Source: Aureibaculum marinum (lineage in GTDB: Bacteria > Bacteroidota > Bacteroidia > Flavobacteriales > Flavobacteriaceae). From it: a DNA stretch of 64,000 nucleotides. Shown piece after piece: positions 42,853 through 51,436 of this stretch. Numbering within the stretch: position 1 is the stretch's first letter; the number at the start of each line of letters is the position of its first letter. The translations under genes were made by a program, and so were the position numbers. The notes under the pieces are model-generated. The model ran no database searches, had not been told where the DNA came from, and worked only from the letters and a program-made list of their open reading frames with translations. The stretch is taken from contig NZ_RPFJ01000006.1 in NCBI RefSeq assembly GCF_003813905.1, positions 186,001 through 250,000 on the forward strand, given 5' to 3'.

Positions 42853-43297
42853 ATGGATAAGTAAAGTACCATTTTTATTTTGGGGATTAATTCCTCTACT
42901 ACTGATATATATACTTTTTACTTATGATAAGTATACAGACATAAATATTCATGATACTTACTTTGTGCTGCCTCAATATTTCTTTGTTTTATTACTAATT
43001 GTAATACTTTTTGTGACAGGTTTAGGCTACTATTTAGCATATTATAGTGAAAAGTTTAAGCCTATTGGACTTCTTACAATAATGCATATTATTTTATTTT
43101 TTATTGGATTGATAATCTTAATTAAAAGTCCAATTTTTGAACAAATACATCCTGCAAAAGACGGATTTGATCTAAAAGAAAATTTAAGGATAATAAGGTT
43201 AAATTCAAATTTAAAGTTTTATGCTACATGGAGTTTTTTGACAGCACAAATACTGTTTTTAATGAATCTGACAATAAGTATATTCAGAAGAAATTAA
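42845..43297 (+). CDS. four-TM membrane protein with an oxidase-like HDTYFV motif, unknown function
   Basis: A 150-aa protein with a TTG start (42845) overlapping the folE stop. It has four TM helices (about 8-26, 43-65, 75-95, 125-145). After helix 1 comes DINIHDTYFVLPQYFF. HDTY[FY]V also occurs before helix X of haem-copper oxidase subunit I (HDTYYVVAHFHY), but here the haem-ligand His pair is absent (VLPQYFF). I know similar small proteins in Bacteroidota, without function. Confidence 0.7.
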   Translation: MNRWISKVPFLFWGLIPLLLIYILFTYDKYTDINIHDTYFVLPQYFFVLLLIVILFVTGLGYYLAYYSEKFKPIGLLTIMHIILFFIGLIILIKSPIFEQIHPAKDGFDLKENLRIIRLNSNLKFYATWSFLTAQILFLMNLTISIFRRN

Positions 43298-43323
43298 AAT
43301 AAATATTTCCCTATTTTTACCAA

Positions 43324-43839
43324 ATGACATTTCAAAATAATCAAATTGATATGAATTCGCTTCCGTCCGTTATGGATATGGAGATGATTTCTATTGAAAG
43401 GAATTATTATAAGGTAATGTTAATTAATAATCTTATAAAATACATTAGCATAATTGTTATTTTGTTTTTTGTTTATTTTTTTAATACCAAATTTGATTGG
43501 AATCGCTTTTTTCCCTGGATAGTTGGTATATTAATTATTGGAATTTTATTTCATGCTTATGCTGCAAAAATTGGATTTAAAAATAGGAAGTATGCGTTAA
43601 GAGATCATGATATTTCTTATACAGAAGGTTGGTTGTTTTCAAAATATTATACCGTTCCTTTTGTTAGAACACAACATGTGGAAATTAGACAAGGTTTTGT
43701 TTCTAAATTTTTTAATCTGTCTAATATAAAAGTTTTTACTGCAGGTGCTGGTGATGATGTTTATATAAAAGGTTTGCGTACTGAAACCGCAGAGGAGATA
43801 AGAAACTTTATAATTTCAAAAATTAATGGAAAATTATAA
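43324..43839 (+). CDS. bacterial PH-domain (bPH2/DUF304) membrane protein, YdbS-like
   Basis: A 171-aa protein with two TM helices (about 35-52 and 62-80) followed by a bPH2 domain (YALRDHDISYTEGWLFSKYYTVPFVRTQHVEIRQ and beyond). Its C-terminus overlaps the start of the larger PH-domain protein by 14 bases. Paired YdbS/YdbT proteins are widespread; a membrane or lipid-related scaffold is assumed but unproven. Confidence 0.85.
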   Translation: MTFQNNQIDMNSLPSVMDMEMISIERNYYKVMLINNLIKYISIIVILFFVYFFNTKFDWNRFFPWIVGILIIGILFHAYAAKIGFKNRKYALRDHDISYTEGWLFSKYYTVPFVRTQHVEIRQGFVSKFFNLSNIKVFTAGAGDDVYIKGLRTETAEEIRNFIISKINGKL

Positions 43840-45307
43840 CTTTTCTGAACCTACACGTCAATCAATAAAAGGAATTATAATTATTGTATTAATAACCTTA
43901 GGAAAGCGGTTAAAGCAATATGCTATTTTATTTGTTTATGTTTTTTTTCAATGGTATAAAAAAACTGAATTAGCTCATACATATGGTGTGTATGTAGTAG
44001 TTGGTTTATGTTTTTTATTAACTTTCTGGATTGTTAGAGGAATATTAGTTTATAAAAATTTTACATTTCTATTTAAAGAAAACCAGTTTTATTTACATCA
44101 GGGTATTTTTAATAAATCAAAAACGGTAATTCCAAAGTCTAAAATTCAAAATATTCACATTAGTCAAAGTTTTATACAACAACTGTTAAATGTTGTTCAA
44201 GTAACTATTGATAGTTCAGGAGATGAAGGAGATGAAGTTGAAATAAAAGCGTTGTCGAAACCAAAAGCTTTAGCTCTAAAAAAGCTGTTGCTTGATAGAA
44301 AAGAACAAAAAACAGAAGATAGGTCAAATGATGCTATTCTTGTAAAATTGAATTTTATTGATCTTCTTTTAGTGGGTATTACAGAAAATCATTTTAGAAA
44401 TTTAATGATAATAATAGTAGCCATTGTAAGTTTTTATCATGATATAAAAGATTTGTTAACAGAATTTGGAACAACTATAGATAGTCAGTTTATATCCTTG
44501 TTTTTTGACAATAATCTCTTTTTAGGATCAACATTGATTATACTTTTTTTATTGATTTCAGGATTGTTATATTCCATTTTAACTACACTGATTTTAAATT
44601 TTAATTTTTCTATTAGAAAAAAAAGGGAAGCATTTGTAATAACTAAAGGTATTTTTAATAAAACAGAATTTACCGTGCAATTAGATAAAATTCAGTCTGT
44701 TGCATATGTTACCAATTTTTTTAAATCTAGATTTGGTCTTTATACAGTGCGTTTGTTTCAGACAGCTACAGAATTTAAAACGCAGAAAAAAAGAGAATTG
44801 ATTGGATTAAAAAACGAAGATTTAAGGGCTCTTGAAAATTATATTTTTAAGTTTAGTCCTATAAAAAAGCTTGTTAAAAATAAACCTCATGTTTATTATT
44901 TGAGACAATTAAGTCTTAGGGCGTTTATAATAGTTGCTCTTTTCAATATCTATATCTTGGTTTTACCACCGCTGCCTTATCTGTTTTTTCTAAATTTTTT
45001 AATTATTCCTTATGTGGCTTTTATGGCTTATTTAAAATGGAAAAAATGTTATTATTATTTTGATGCAGACTATTTTGTATTCGGTTCAGGAGGAATTGAT
45101 ACAGTTACAAGTATCATAGAAATTCATAATGTTCAATCTGTTAGAACAACTCAAACTTATTTTCAAAAAAAACATAAACTTTTCAATTTACATTTAGCTA
45201 CAGCTTCTAATAAATTCAAGATTCCTTGTATAGAAGAGCAAGAGGTTGTTAAATTAACCAATTACTTATTATATAAAATAGAATCAAGTGAATTGGCTTG
45301 GCAATAG
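43826..45307 (+). CDS. PH-domain membrane protein, YdbT-like
   Basis: A 493-aa protein with repeated units of paired TM helices and bPH2 domains: FKENQFYLHQGIFNKSKTVIPKSKIQNIHISQ (first), REAFVITKGIFNKTEFTVQLDKIQSVAYV (second) and YYFDADYFVFGSGGIDTVTSIIEIHNVQSVR (third). This three-PH layout is the YdbT form. It is translationally coupled to the smaller YdbS-like protein and convergent with the acyl-CoA reductase gene (4 bases between stops). Confidence 0.87.
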   Translation: MENYNFSEPTRQSIKGIIIIVLITLGKRLKQYAILFVYVFFQWYKKTELAHTYGVYVVVGLCFLLTFWIVRGILVYKNFTFLFKENQFYLHQGIFNKSKTVIPKSKIQNIHISQSFIQQLLNVVQVTIDSSGDEGDEVEIKALSKPKALALKKLLLDRKEQKTEDRSNDAILVKLNFIDLLLVGITENHFRNLMIIIVAIVSFYHDIKDLLTEFGTTIDSQFISLFFDNNLFLGSTLIILFLLISGLLYSILTTLILNFNFSIRKKREAFVITKGIFNKTEFTVQLDKIQSVAYVTNFFKSRFGLYTVRLFQTATEFKTQKKRELIGLKNEDLRALENYIFKFSPIKKLVKNKPHVYYLRQLSLRAFIIVALFNIYILVLPPLPYLFFLNFLIIPYVAFMAYLKWKKCYYYFDADYFVFGSGGIDTVTSIIEIHNVQSVRTTQTYFQKKHKLFNLHLATASNKFKIPCIEEQEVVKLTNYLLYKIESSELAWQ

Positions 45308-45311
45308 TAAT

Positions 45312-46370
45312 TTATTCTAATTCGCTCAAAAACTTTAATGTATCTACGCCATCTGCATATTCACTTAAGCCAGGTTGTTGTGTTTTTCCAAAATTGACAG
45401 TGTTTTCTAAAACATCACTAACTACACATTGTATATAATCGTTATCCGCTTTAAGTTTAGATTTTAAGTTGTCTAAATTATCATAATACTCATAAAAAGC
45501 TGTGGCAATAGGTGAGGAGTAACTATTATCCTCTTTAATCATAAAAAAGCCATTTTCTAAAATATCAAATTCACTCATTAAATAGACTGCTTTATTGTAG
45601 TCGTAATTGTTTTCGTATTTTTTATAATTGATTATATCATTATACTCATAAATAGCATTAAAGAAAAGGTTAAAATCATAACCTTTAGGTACAAAAAGTT
45701 TAGATACACTTCTGCAACCTAACCCAAAGTATCTAAAAATATCTTCTCCTATTCCTTTTAAGGTATCAAGGTTTTCATTTCCTGTAAGCACAGCAACACT
45801 ATTTCTATTGTTTCTAATAATATGAGGTTTATTACCAAAATAATATTTAAAATACCTAGCTGTATTATTGCTTCCTGTAGCTATAGTTGCATCAAAATCA
45901 GTTAATTTTTCTTCAGTAAAATGTATTTTTCCTTTAAAGTTAGGTTCAACATGTTCTAAATATTTAGCTAGTAAAGGTAAAAAATGCTTATCATTAGACG
46001 ATTGTTTTATACAAATATGATGTCCTGAAATTAATACAGATAAAAAATCGTGAAAACCAACTAACGGAATGTTTCCGGCCATAATAACAGCAACTGTTTT
46101 TGAAGTATCGATGTTTAAATTGTAACAAGAAGTCCATGCCGTTAATTCATTTTTGTTTAGTAGTTTAGACCAATTTTCGATAGCGTAAAGTACATTGTCT
46201 TTAGTAAACCAACTATTAAATTCTGTAGCACGATTTATTTGAAGTTTTACCGCATCAAAAAATAAATCATTAAATAAAACATCTTCTTTTTTCTCAATTT
46301 TTTGTTGAGAGAACTGACTTAAAAAATTTCCTAATTCAGCAAAAGCATTGATCCTTTTTTCTAATACCAT
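45312..46370 (-). CDS. acyl-CoA reductase, LuxC family
   Basis: A 352-aa LuxC/aldehyde-dehydrogenase-like protein. The Rossmann region (TVAVIMAGNIPLVGFHDFL) and the nucleophile context FGLGCRSVSKLFVPKGYD, with a Cys at the catalytic position, support reduction of an acyl-CoA to the aldehyde. No luxAB or other lux genes are nearby, so light production is not implied. It is divergent from a ferredoxin across 64 bp with two opposing promoters. Confidence 0.85.
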   Translation of the reverse strand: MVLEKRINAFAELGNFLSQFSQQKIEKKEDVLFNDLFFDAVKLQINRATEFNSWFTKDNVLYAIENWSKLLNKNELTAWTSCYNLNIDTSKTVAVIMAGNIPLVGFHDFLSVLISGHHICIKQSSNDKHFLPLLAKYLEHVEPNFKGKIHFTEEKLTDFDATIATGSNNTARYFKYYFGNKPHIIRNNRNSVAVLTGNENLDTLKGIGEDIFRYFGLGCRSVSKLFVPKGYDFNLFFNAIYEYNDIINYKKYENNYDYNKAVYLMSEFDILENGFFMIKEDNSYSSPIATAFYEYYDNLDNLKSKLKADNDYIQCVVSDVLENTVNFGKTQQPGLSEYADGVDTLKFLSELE

Positions 46371-46399
46371 TTTCAGTTTTTTATCGTTCTAGTTTTTCA

Positions 46400-46407
46400 T
46401 ATCTTTG
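46400..46407 (+). promoter_or_regulatory. -7 box TATCTTTG of the ferredoxin gene
   Basis: A perfect TAnnTTTG, 27 bases before the start at 46435; it lies beside the opposing promoter at 46413-46441. Confidence 0.6.
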
Positions 46408-46412
46408 CAGCA

Positions 46413-46441
46413 CAAATTTAATTGAAATAAACAAATGGCAA
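46413..46441 (-). promoter_or_regulatory. promoter of the acyl-CoA reductase gene (TTG-N18-TAAATTTG)
   Basis: On the minus strand, TTG at 46441-46439, an 18-base spacer and TAAATTTG at 46420-46413. The -33 element overlaps the first codons of the ferredoxin gene. Confidence 0.6.
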
Positions 46442-46785
46442 TTATAATAACTGATGAATGTATAAATTGTGGAGCTTGTGAGCCAGAATGTCCTAATACA
46501 GCAATTTATGAAGGAGCGGAAGACTGGCGTTATAAAGATGGTACTTTATTAACTGGAGATGTGGTTTTGCCTAATGGTAAAAAAGTAAATGCCGAAGAAG
46601 ATCAAGAACCTGTTAGTGACGAGATTTATTTTATAGTCCCTGATAAATGTACAGAATGTAAAGGATTCCATGACGAGCCTCAATGTGCTGCCGTTTGTCC
46701 CGTAGATTGTTGTATACCTGATGAAGACCATGTAGAAAGTGAAGAAACTTTGTTAGAGAAACAACGTTTTATGCATCCAGAATAG
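46435..46785 (+). CDS. 4Fe-4S dicluster ferredoxin
   Basis: A 116-aa ferredoxin of the Allochromatium/YfhL type: [15 protein letters not shown] gives the first cluster, and [22 protein letters not shown], with its 8-residue insertion, gives the second. An acidic 25-residue insert separates the halves. It likely donates electrons to anabolic reductases. It is monocistronic, with a TATCTTTG promoter. Confidence 0.93.
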   Translation: MAIIITDECINCGACEPECPNTAIYEGAEDWRYKDGTLLTGDVVLPNGKKVNAEEDQEPVSDEIYFIVPDKCTECKGFHDEPQCAAVCPVDCCIPDEDHVESEETLLEKQRFMHPE

Positions 46786-46959
46786 ATAAAAGCATAAGTG
46801 TTTTTTTTAATTTAGTACCCTGTTTTTATAGAGGTTTGTTTTGTTAAATTTTTATTTCCATTGATTTTTCTACTGAGTTATAAACTCATTACCGAACTTT
46901 ATCTAAAATAGTCATAGAAATAACTCAATAACTTAATTTCTCAGTAACCAATTTAACCC

Positions 46960-46967
46960 TATATTTG
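46960..46967 (+). promoter_or_regulatory. -7 box TATATTTG of ychF
   Basis: A perfect TAnnTTTG, 28 bases before the start at 46996. Confidence 0.6.
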
Positions 46968-46995
46968 CACCTCAAAATTTTAGAAATAATAATAT

Positions 46996-48090
46996 ATGAA
47001 GGCAGGTATAGTAGGACTTCCTAATGTTGGTAAATCCACACTTTTTAATTGTTTGTCCAATGCAAAAGCTCAAAGTGCTAATTTCCCATTTTGTACAATA
47101 GAACCTAATATTGGTGTAGTAAATGTGCCAGATAAACGTTTGGAAAAATTAGAATCGTTGGTAAATCCAGAGCGGGTATTGCCAGCAACAGTTGATATTG
47201 TTGATATAGCTGGTTTAGTTAGAGGAGCAAGCAAAGGCGAAGGATTGGGCAATCAATTTTTAGGTAATATTAGAGAAACTGATGCTATTATTCATGTACT
47301 ACGTTGTTTTGATAATGATAATATTGTGCATGTTGATGCTACTGTAGATCCAATTAGAGATAAAGAAACAATTGATATAGAGCTTCAATTAAAAGATCTT
47401 GAAACGGTTGAGAAAAAACTTGAAAAAGTAAAACGAACTGCTAAAACAGGAAATAAAGAAGCACAAAAAGAGGAAGTAACACTAACTAAATTGAAAACTG
47501 GTTTAGAAAGTGCTATTTCAGTTCGAGCAATAGAATTGACAAAAGATGAACATGATGATTTTGTTAAGCCCTTACAATTGTTAACAGATAAGCCTATTCT
47601 TTATGTTTGTAATGTTGATGAAGCATCTGCTAAAAATGGTAATGCTTATGTAGAAGCAGTTAAAGAAGCAGTTGCAAATGAAAATGCAGAAGTTATTGTG
47701 CTGGCGGTAGCTACTGAAGCAGATATTACGGAGTTAGATTCTTACGAAGAAAGACAGTTATTTCTAGAAGATTTAGGTTTAGATGAGCCAGGTTCTTCAA
47801 AATTAATTAGAGCAGCTTATAAGCTATTAAATTTACAAACTTATTTTACCGCGGGTGTTAAAGAAGTTAGAGCTTGGACAATTTTGGCTGGTAGTACAGC
47901 ACCCCAAGCTGCTAGTGTTATTCATACTGATTTTGAAAAAGGATTTATCCGTGCTGAGGTTATGAAATATGAAGATTTTGTAACGTATGGAAGTGAAGCG
48001 AAAGTTAAAGAAGCAGGTAAATTATCAATAGAAGGTAAAGAATATATTGTGCAAGATGGAGACATTATGCACTTTAGATTTAATGTTTAA
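46996..48090 (+). CDS. ychF: redox-regulated ATPase YchF (OLA1 family)
   Basis: A 364-aa Obg-family P-loop protein. G1 is GLPNVGKSTLFN (7-18), the G2 region is FPFCTIEPN, and G3 is DIVDIAGLV. The G4 motif is NVDE rather than NKxD, the reason YchF prefers ATP over GTP. A coiled-coil arm (about 130-170) and a C-terminal TGS domain (KEVRAWTI, GDIMHFRFNV) complete it. It binds ribosomes and modulates stress responses. tgt follows after 60 bases. Confidence 0.95.
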   Translation: MKAGIVGLPNVGKSTLFNCLSNAKAQSANFPFCTIEPNIGVVNVPDKRLEKLESLVNPERVLPATVDIVDIAGLVRGASKGEGLGNQFLGNIRETDAIIHVLRCFDNDNIVHVDATVDPIRDKETIDIELQLKDLETVEKKLEKVKRTAKTGNKEAQKEEVTLTKLKTGLESAISVRAIELTKDEHDDFVKPLQLLTDKPILYVCNVDEASAKNGNAYVEAVKEAVANENAEVIVLAVATEADITELDSYEERQLFLEDLGLDEPGSSKLIRAAYKLLNLQTYFTAGVKEVRAWTILAGSTAPQAASVIHTDFEKGFIRAEVMKYEDFVTYGSEAKVKEAGKLSIEGKEYIVQDGDIMHFRFNV

Positions 48091-48150
48091 AAAAGTTGTA
48101 GGTTTAATTGAATTTACACCATTGTCTAAATTATATTAGTTGTAGAAAAA

Positions 48151-49281
48151 ATGAAGTTTGATTTAAAAGTAAAAGATAATACTTCAAAAGCCAGAGCGGG
48201 AATAATTGCCACAGACCATGGCAACATAGAAACTCCAATTTTTATGCCTGTAGGTACTGTAGCATCTGTAAAAGGAGTACATCAGCACGAATTAAAGGAA
48301 GATATAAACGCTGATATAATTTTAGGAAATACTTACCATTTATATTTACGCCCTACAACTTCAATTTTAGAAAAAGCCGGAGGTTTACATAGGTTTATGA
48401 ATTGGGATAGACCTATTTTAACAGATAGTGGTGGATATCAAGTATATTCACTTTCAGGAAATAATAAAATTAATGAAGAAGGAGTAAAATTCAAGTCACA
48501 TATTGATGGTTCAACTCATTTTTTTTCACCTGAATCTTCTATGGATATTCAGCGTAGTATAGGGGCTGATATTATAATGGCTTTTGATGAATGTACTCCT
48601 TATCCTTGTGAATATAGTTATGCTAAAAACTCTATGCACATGACACATAGGTGGTTAAAGCGATGTATAAAGCACTTAGAAAAAACACCTGAAATTTATA
48701 ACTTTAAACAAGCTTTTTTTCCTATTGTTCAAGGTAGTACATACAAAGATTTACGTAAACAATCTGCAGAGTTTATTGCTTCAGTTGAAGCTGAAGGTAA
48801 TGCAATAGGTGGGTTATCAGTTGGAGAACCGGCTGAAGAAATGTATGAGATGACAGACATTGTTTGTAGTATATTACCAGAAAATAAACCAAGGTATTTA
48901 ATGGGGGTTGGTACTCCAATTAATATTTTAGAAAATATTGCATTGGGTGTTGATATGTTTGATTGTGTAATGCCTACTAGAAATGCTAGAAACGGAATGT
49001 TATTTACAGCTCATGGAACAATAAATATTAAAAATAAAAAATGGGAGGACGATTTTTCTCCTATTGATGAAATGAATATTACTTCCGTTGATACCCAATA
49101 TTCTAAGGCATATTTAAGACATTTATTTGTGGCAAAAGAGTATTTAGGAAAACAAATAGCTACCATACATAATTTAGGATTTTATATGTGGTTGGTTCGT
49201 GAAGCAAGAAAGCATATCTTAGCAGGAGATTTTACCACATGGAAAAACGGCATGGTAAAGCAAATGGATAAACGTTTATAA
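48151..49281 (+). CDS. tgt: queuine/preQ1 tRNA-guanine transglycosylase
   Basis: A 376-aa TIM-barrel enzyme that exchanges guanine 34 for preQ1 in GUN tRNAs. Catalytic Asp residues are in LTDSGGYQVYSL and MFDCVMPTRNARNG; GGLSVGEP is the substrate loop. In E. coli TGT the zinc is held by three Cys (DPECDCYTC) and a His (TIHNL). Here the His is kept in TIHNL, but the Cys segment reads DEMNITSVDTQ, so the zinc cysteines are missing. The rest is of normal length. Confidence 0.93.
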   Translation: MKFDLKVKDNTSKARAGIIATDHGNIETPIFMPVGTVASVKGVHQHELKEDINADIILGNTYHLYLRPTTSILEKAGGLHRFMNWDRPILTDSGGYQVYSLSGNNKINEEGVKFKSHIDGSTHFFSPESSMDIQRSIGADIIMAFDECTPYPCEYSYAKNSMHMTHRWLKRCIKHLEKTPEIYNFKQAFFPIVQGSTYKDLRKQSAEFIASVEAEGNAIGGLSVGEPAEEMYEMTDIVCSILPENKPRYLMGVGTPINILENIALGVDMFDCVMPTRNARNGMLFTAHGTINIKNKKWEDDFSPIDEMNITSVDTQYSKAYLRHLFVAKEYLGKQIATIHNLGFYMWLVREARKHILAGDFTTWKNGMVKQMDKRL

Positions 49282-49360
49282 ATTATTAACTTAAGAAAGG
49301 CCTTTGTTTTGGTGTAGTTGTTAAATCAAATGTAAACCAAAATGTTAAGGGTGGTAAAGG

Positions 49361-50446
49361 ATGAGAATTCTAGATAAATACATATTAAAAAAGTACTTTA
49401 CAACTTTCTTTTTTACACTATTAATTTTAATCCCTATAACAATAGCAATTGATGTTTCGGAAAAGTATAGTAAATTTTCTGATCATGCAGATTTGGGAGT
49501 CGGAGAAATAATAAGTGATTATTATATTCCTTTTATAGTCAATTATGGAAATACATTTATGCCATTGGCTCTTTTTATTTCTACTATTTTATTTACTTCA
49601 AAAATGGCTTCTAATACAGAAATTGTTGCCATTCATAGTGCTGGTATTCCTTATATTCGATTTCTAAAGCCATATATATTAGGTTCTTTATTGATTTGTT
49701 TAGTATCGTTAACTGCAAATCATTTTTTATTAAATGAGTCTAATAAAACTTTTGAAGCCTTTAATGAAGCTTATTTACGTAGAGAAAAAAAAGCTAAAAC
49801 TTTTGTGCCTCAAGTCAACTTACAATTGACAGAAAATGACATTGTTTATTTTAAAAATTTTAATTTAACAAGAAATAATGGCTATGGATTTTCATACCAA
49901 CATTTTGATGGGTTAAATCTTAAATATATACTTACTGGGAGCCGAATAAGTTGGAATAAAAAAGATAGTATTTATACAATTACCAATTATACAAAACGGT
50001 GGGTTGGTAATAAAAATGACAGTATTGAAGTAGGTAGAAAATTGGATACCACTTTTAATTTTTTGCCTAAAGACCTATTGTATGTAGATTATCTGGCAGG
50101 TGAAATGGCTTCTCCAGAACTATATCATCATATAAAGGAATCGGAAAATAGAGGTGTAAAAAACCTCAATAAATACAAAGTAGAGTTGTATTCTAGAACA
50201 ACTTTGCCCGTATCTTCTATAATACTTACCATAATTGCAGTTTCTTTAGCTTCAAGAAAAAGAAGAGGAGGAATTGGTGTTAATTTAGCGGCAGGTGTTA
50301 GTTTAATGTTTCTTTATGTATTTTTTATGAAAGTAACAGAAGTACTAGGGGCTTCTGCTACTAATAATCCGTTAATAATGGTGTGGATACCTAATATTTT
50401 ATTCGGAATAATTGCTATTTATCTTTATACTAAGGCAAAACAATAA
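49361..50446 (+). CDS. LptF/LptG family permease (YjgP/YjgQ)
   Basis: A 361-aa membrane protein with the LptFG layout: two or three TM helices at the N-terminus (LDKYILKKYFTTFFFTLLIL start, about 15-115), a periplasmic beta-jellyroll (about 135-265), then three TM helices. The RILDKYI opening is typical. With LptB it extracts LPS from the inner membrane toward LptD. A purine-rich stretch (GGGTGGTAAAGG) precedes the ATG. It overlaps the EamA gene start by one base. Confidence 0.92.
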   Translation: MRILDKYILKKYFTTFFFTLLILIPITIAIDVSEKYSKFSDHADLGVGEIISDYYIPFIVNYGNTFMPLALFISTILFTSKMASNTEIVAIHSAGIPYIRFLKPYILGSLLICLVSLTANHFLLNESNKTFEAFNEAYLRREKKAKTFVPQVNLQLTENDIVYFKNFNLTRNNGYGFSYQHFDGLNLKYILTGSRISWNKKDSIYTITNYTKRWVGNKNDSIEVGRKLDTTFNFLPKDLLYVDYLAGEMASPELYHHIKESENRGVKNLNKYKVELYSRTTLPVSSIILTIIAVSLASRKRRGGIGVNLAAGVSLMFLYVFFMKVTEVLGASATNNPLIMVWIPNILFGIIAIYLYTKAKQ

Positions 50447-51330
50447 TGAACCCAAGAACTAAAAATTATTTTCATCTCCATTTTATAATTTTTATTTGGG
50501 GATTTACTGCAATACTTGGGGCCCTAATTACTATCAGTGCTATTCCACTAGTCTGGTATAGAGTTAGTTTAGCTACTCTTTTTTTATACACGTATATTGT
50601 TATAAAAAAAATTAGAATGAAAGTGTCTACTAGGGTAATGTTTAGATTTCTTTTAGGAGGAATTTTTATTGCTCTACATTGGATTACTTTTTTTTACGCC
50701 ATTAAAATAGCTACAGTTTCAATTGCATTAACAGCCATGTCAACCGGAGCATTGTTTGTAACTTTAATTCAATGGCTTGTTTTTAGAAAAAAATTAATTC
50801 CATACGAATTTTTGTTTTCACTTTTAGCAATCGTTGGTTTGATAATTATATTTAATGCAGAAACAAAATATTATATTGGAATAAGTGTAGCTTTAATATC
50901 CTCATTTTTGTCATCATGTTTTTCAATTTTAAATTCAAGTCTAATTAAAGAAAGTAATGCAACTGTTATTTCTTTTTATGAGTTGCTTTATGCCTCACTA
51001 TTTATAGGAATAATTTTAGTGCTTAATGGAAGTATAACCATTGATTTTTTTATGCTTTCAAAATCTGATTGGCTTTATTTAATATTATTAGCATCTATAT
51101 GTACTGCTTATGCTTTTGCTGCATCTACTCAAGTTTTAAAAAGTGTTAGTCCTTTTACTATGATGCTCAGTATCAATTTAGAACCTGTTTATGGTATACT
51201 TTTGGCAATTATTATTTTTAAGGAAAAAGAAATAATGACCAATAATTTTTATATCGGAGCTTTGTTAATTTTAATAACGGTAATTTTAAATGGAGTTGTT
51301 AAATTAAAGAAAAAGCCTAAAGTTAATTGA
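50446..51330 (+). CDS. EamA family (DMT) transporter
   Basis: A 294-aa protein of about ten TM helices made of two EamA repeats (about 10-140 and 145-285), with the WGFTAILGALITISAIPLVWYR start of repeat 1. It is a drug/metabolite exporter-type carrier whose substrate cannot be read from sequence. It is translationally coupled to the LptFG gene (ATGA-type overlap) and followed by a small terminator. Confidence 0.9.
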   Translation: MNPRTKNYFHLHFIIFIWGFTAILGALITISAIPLVWYRVSLATLFLYTYIVIKKIRMKVSTRVMFRFLLGGIFIALHWITFFYAIKIATVSIALTAMSTGALFVTLIQWLVFRKKLIPYEFLFSLLAIVGLIIIFNAETKYYIGISVALISSFLSSCFSILNSSLIKESNATVISFYELLYASLFIGIILVLNGSITIDFFMLSKSDWLYLILLASICTAYAFAASTQVLKSVSPFTMMLSINLEPVYGILLAIIIFKEKEIMTNNFYIGALLILITVILNGVVKLKKKPKVN

Positions 51331-51348
51331 ATCATCAATGTTTTTTTT
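51326..51348 (+). terminator. probable terminator of the EamA gene
   Basis: Stem ATTGA / TCAAT with a 4-base loop, overlapping the TGA stop, followed by eight Ts. Confidence 0.45.
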
Positions 51349-51406
51349 ATCTTTTAACAGCAACTCAAATTCTTTATAATTAATTCACAAATCTTTCAAT
51401 TTCTAT

Positions 51407-51414
51407 TACCTTTG
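51407..51414 (+). promoter_or_regulatory. -7 box TACCTTTG of glmM
   Basis: A perfect TAnnTTTG, 22 bases before the GTG start at 51437. Confidence 0.6.
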
Positions 51415-51436
51415 TAAAAATCAAAAAAAATAGCTT

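Noticed and set aside
45312-46370. LuxC-like gene as a sign of bioluminescence
   Set aside because: No luxA, luxB, luxD or luxE gene is nearby, and this family is common in non-luminous Flavobacteriia as a general acyl-CoA reductase.
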